DNA of 6,893 bases, from the NCBI GenBank assembly GCA_002315235.1, contig DCGK01000089.1, positions 1 to 6,893 on the forward strand, read 5' to 3'. The notes beneath the pieces are model-generated. The model searched no databases. It saw only the letters and a program-made list of their open reading frames with translations, and was not told the origin of the DNA. This document shows positions 5,978 through 6,893 of this stretch, piece by piece. Every line of letters starts with the position of its first letter. Position 1 is the first letter of the stretch. The position numbers were made by a program, and so were the translations under genes. This DNA comes from Ruminococcus sp. UBA1780 (lineage in GTDB: Bacteria; Bacillota; Clostridia; Oscillospirales; Ruminococcaceae).

Positions 5978-6005
5978 TAAATCATGACCTGCGCTGCATG
6001 ATTTA
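5978..6005. repeat. Perfect 9-bp inverted repeat in the purB-secD gap
   Basis: TAAATCATG (5978-5986) and CATGATTTA (5997-6005) form a perfect dyad around a 10-base GC-rich centre (ACCTGCGCTG). In RNA it would be a stem-loop whose base lies about 26 bases before the secD start codon and just upstream of its ribosome binding site. Neither strand has a following U-tract, so it is not a standard terminator. It could be an RNA processing or stability element between purB and secD, or an operator. I recognise no known family. Confidence 0.55.
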
Positions 6006-6030
6006 GAGTGACAATCCGGTTACTCCGGAA

Positions 6031-6893
6031 TTAAACGTTGATTTCTGCTGTTTCGTTAAGCTGGTCTGAATTAGCTTCAAGAACAGGCTTTACGCATGTT
6101 TCAATGAATTCTGAAACCTGTTCGGAGCTGCGTCCTGTAAAGTTTTCAGGTTTGAGAATAGCATCGAGTTCTTCCTTTGTTATCATAAACATTTCATCGT
6201 TGAGAATCATGTCACAGAGATCATTTTCAAGACCGTCTTCCTTAACGTGCTTTCCGGCAACCATTGAGTATTCACGGATTCTTTCGTGGAGAGCCTGTCT
6301 GTCTCCGCCCTTCTTAACTGCGCTCATCATGATGTTTTCAGTAGCCATGAACGGAAGTTCAGCCATAAGTCTGCGGCGTACAATCTTAGGATATACAACA
6401 AGAGCACTTGTTACATTAATAAGAATGTTGAGAATAGCATCTGCTGCGAGGAAACCTTCAGCAACTGAAATTCTCTTGTTTGCAGAGTCGTCGAGAGTTC
6501 TTTCGAACCACTGTGTACCTGCTGTAAATGCAGGGTTAAGGCTGTCTATCATGAGATATCTTGCAAGTGATGTGATTCTTTCGCATCTCATAGGATTTCT
6601 CTTGTAAGCCATTGCTGAAGAGCCGATCTGACCCTTTTCAAATGGTTCTTCCATCTCCTTGAAGCTCTGGAGAATACGCATATCGTTTGAGAACTTGCTT
6701 GCAGACTGTGCAAGACCGCTGAGTGTGCTTACAACCTGTGAGTCAATCTTTCTTGAATATGTCTGTCCTGAAACAGGTACAACACCGTCAAATCCCATTT
6801 CCTCAGCAATCATAGCTTCGAGCTTCTTGATTTTTGAAGAATCACCTTCAAAAAGTTCAACAAATGAAGCCTGTGTACCTGTAGTACCCTTTG
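6031..6893 (-). CDS. purB: Adenylosuccinate lyase (PurB), C-terminal part, cut by right window edge
   Basis: The reading frame stays open to the right edge, giving 286 visible residues of a fumarase/aspartase-superfamily enzyme. PurB makes fumarate twice in purine metabolism: SAICAR to AICAR, and adenylosuccinate to AMP, in the cytoplasm as a homotetramer. The visible part opens with KGTTGTQASFVELFEGD, the conserved GTTGTQ substrate-binding region, which lies upstream of the first in-frame Met at 6813, so that Met is not the true start. Next comes the superfamily signature GQIGSSAMAYKRNPMRCERI with the catalytic loop serines; Ala replaces the usual Pro of SSAMPYKRNP. The C-terminal domain follows with ELPFMATENIMM and KKGGDRQALHERIREYS, typical of the longer PurB type of about 475 residues. 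So roughly the first 40%, with the start and promoter, is outside. The stop is TAA, and secD begins 79 bases further on with no convincing terminator between. Confidence 0.95.
   Translation of the reverse strand, partial: KGTTGTQASFVELFEGDSSKIKKLEAMIAEEMGFDGVVPVSGQTYSRKIDSQVVSTLSGLAQSASKFSNDMRILQSFKEMEEPFEKGQIGSSAMAYKRNPMRCERITSLARYLMIDSLNPAFTAGTQWFERTLDDSANKRISVAEGFLAADAILNILINVTSALVVYPKIVRRRLMAELPFMATENIMMSAVKKGGDRQALHERIREYSMVAGKHVKEDGLENDLCDMILNDEMFMITKEELDAILKPENFTGRSSEQVSEFIETCVKPVLEANSDQLNETAEINV

Noticed and set aside
6013..6032. Hairpin AATCCGG / CCGGAATT at the purB stop, considered as the purB terminator
   Set aside because: Short stem with a bulge, overlapping the stop codon, and no U-tract on the minus strand. 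Too weak to call.
6038..6607. Long plus-strand open frame opposite purB (189 codons)
   Set aside because: It lies wholly antisense to a well-recognised purB, has low-complexity Ser/Leu-rich composition and no recognisable family. It is a shadow of the real gene.
6031..6813. Start of purB at the internal Met codon at 6813
   Set aside because: The frame continues upstream to the window edge and encodes the conserved KGTTGTQASF segment of adenylosuccinate lyase, so the true start is outside the window.
1..6893. Mobile element, CRISPR array, tRNA, riboswitch, defence system or other new system
   Set aside because: No transposase, recombinase, repeat array, long direct repeats or recognised structured RNA is visible. 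The genes are housekeeping or sugar metabolism genes on one strand with normal spacing.

Overview
The window reads as an ordinary chromosomal segment of a low-to-mid GC clostridial Firmicute. A cellulolytic Ruminococcus (R. albus / R. flavefaciens type) is the best guess. The main reason is the partial gene at the left edge, whose N-terminus closely matches GH94 cellobiose phosphorylases, enzymes typical of such cellulose-degrading bacteria. Strong AGGAGG-like ribosome binding sites, a consensus sigma-A promoter, separate secD and secF genes and a canonical NrdR fit the same picture. The species assignment is inference from remembered family features, not from a search.

All seven genes are on the minus strand, so transcription runs from the right edge to the left. 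In that order: purB (adenylosuccinate lyase, 5' end cut off by the right edge); a 79-bp gap holding a perfect 9-bp stem-loop; secD (GTG start) and secF, overlapping by ATGA; a terminator with a promoter built into it; a TIM-barrel sugar phosphate isomerase/epimerase-like gene overlapping nrdR by ATGA; an AT-rich 138-bp gap; a small three-helix membrane protein of unknown function; a GC-rich hairpin; a galM-type aldose 1-epimerase; and a 145-bp gap with a near-consensus promoter and a dyad that may be an operator, driving the cellobiose phosphorylase gene that leaves the window at the left edge.

Functionally the right half is housekeeping (purine synthesis, Sec-dependent protein export) and the left end is sugar handling. 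Cellobiose phosphorylase splits cellobiose into glucose-1-phosphate and glucose, and the mutarotase next to it could equilibrate sugar anomers for it. The middle pair joins a regulator of ribonucleotide reductase genes to a sugar-isomerase-like protein by translational coupling, a partnership without an obvious explanation.

I found no mobile element, CRISPR array, tRNA, rRNA, recognised riboswitch or defence system. No intergenic stretch exceeds 150 bp. I see no evidence for a new biological system here. The points worth a second look are small: an insertion in SecD, an altered SecF motif, a terminator/promoter overlap, several dyads in intergenic DNA, and the isomerase-nrdR coupling.
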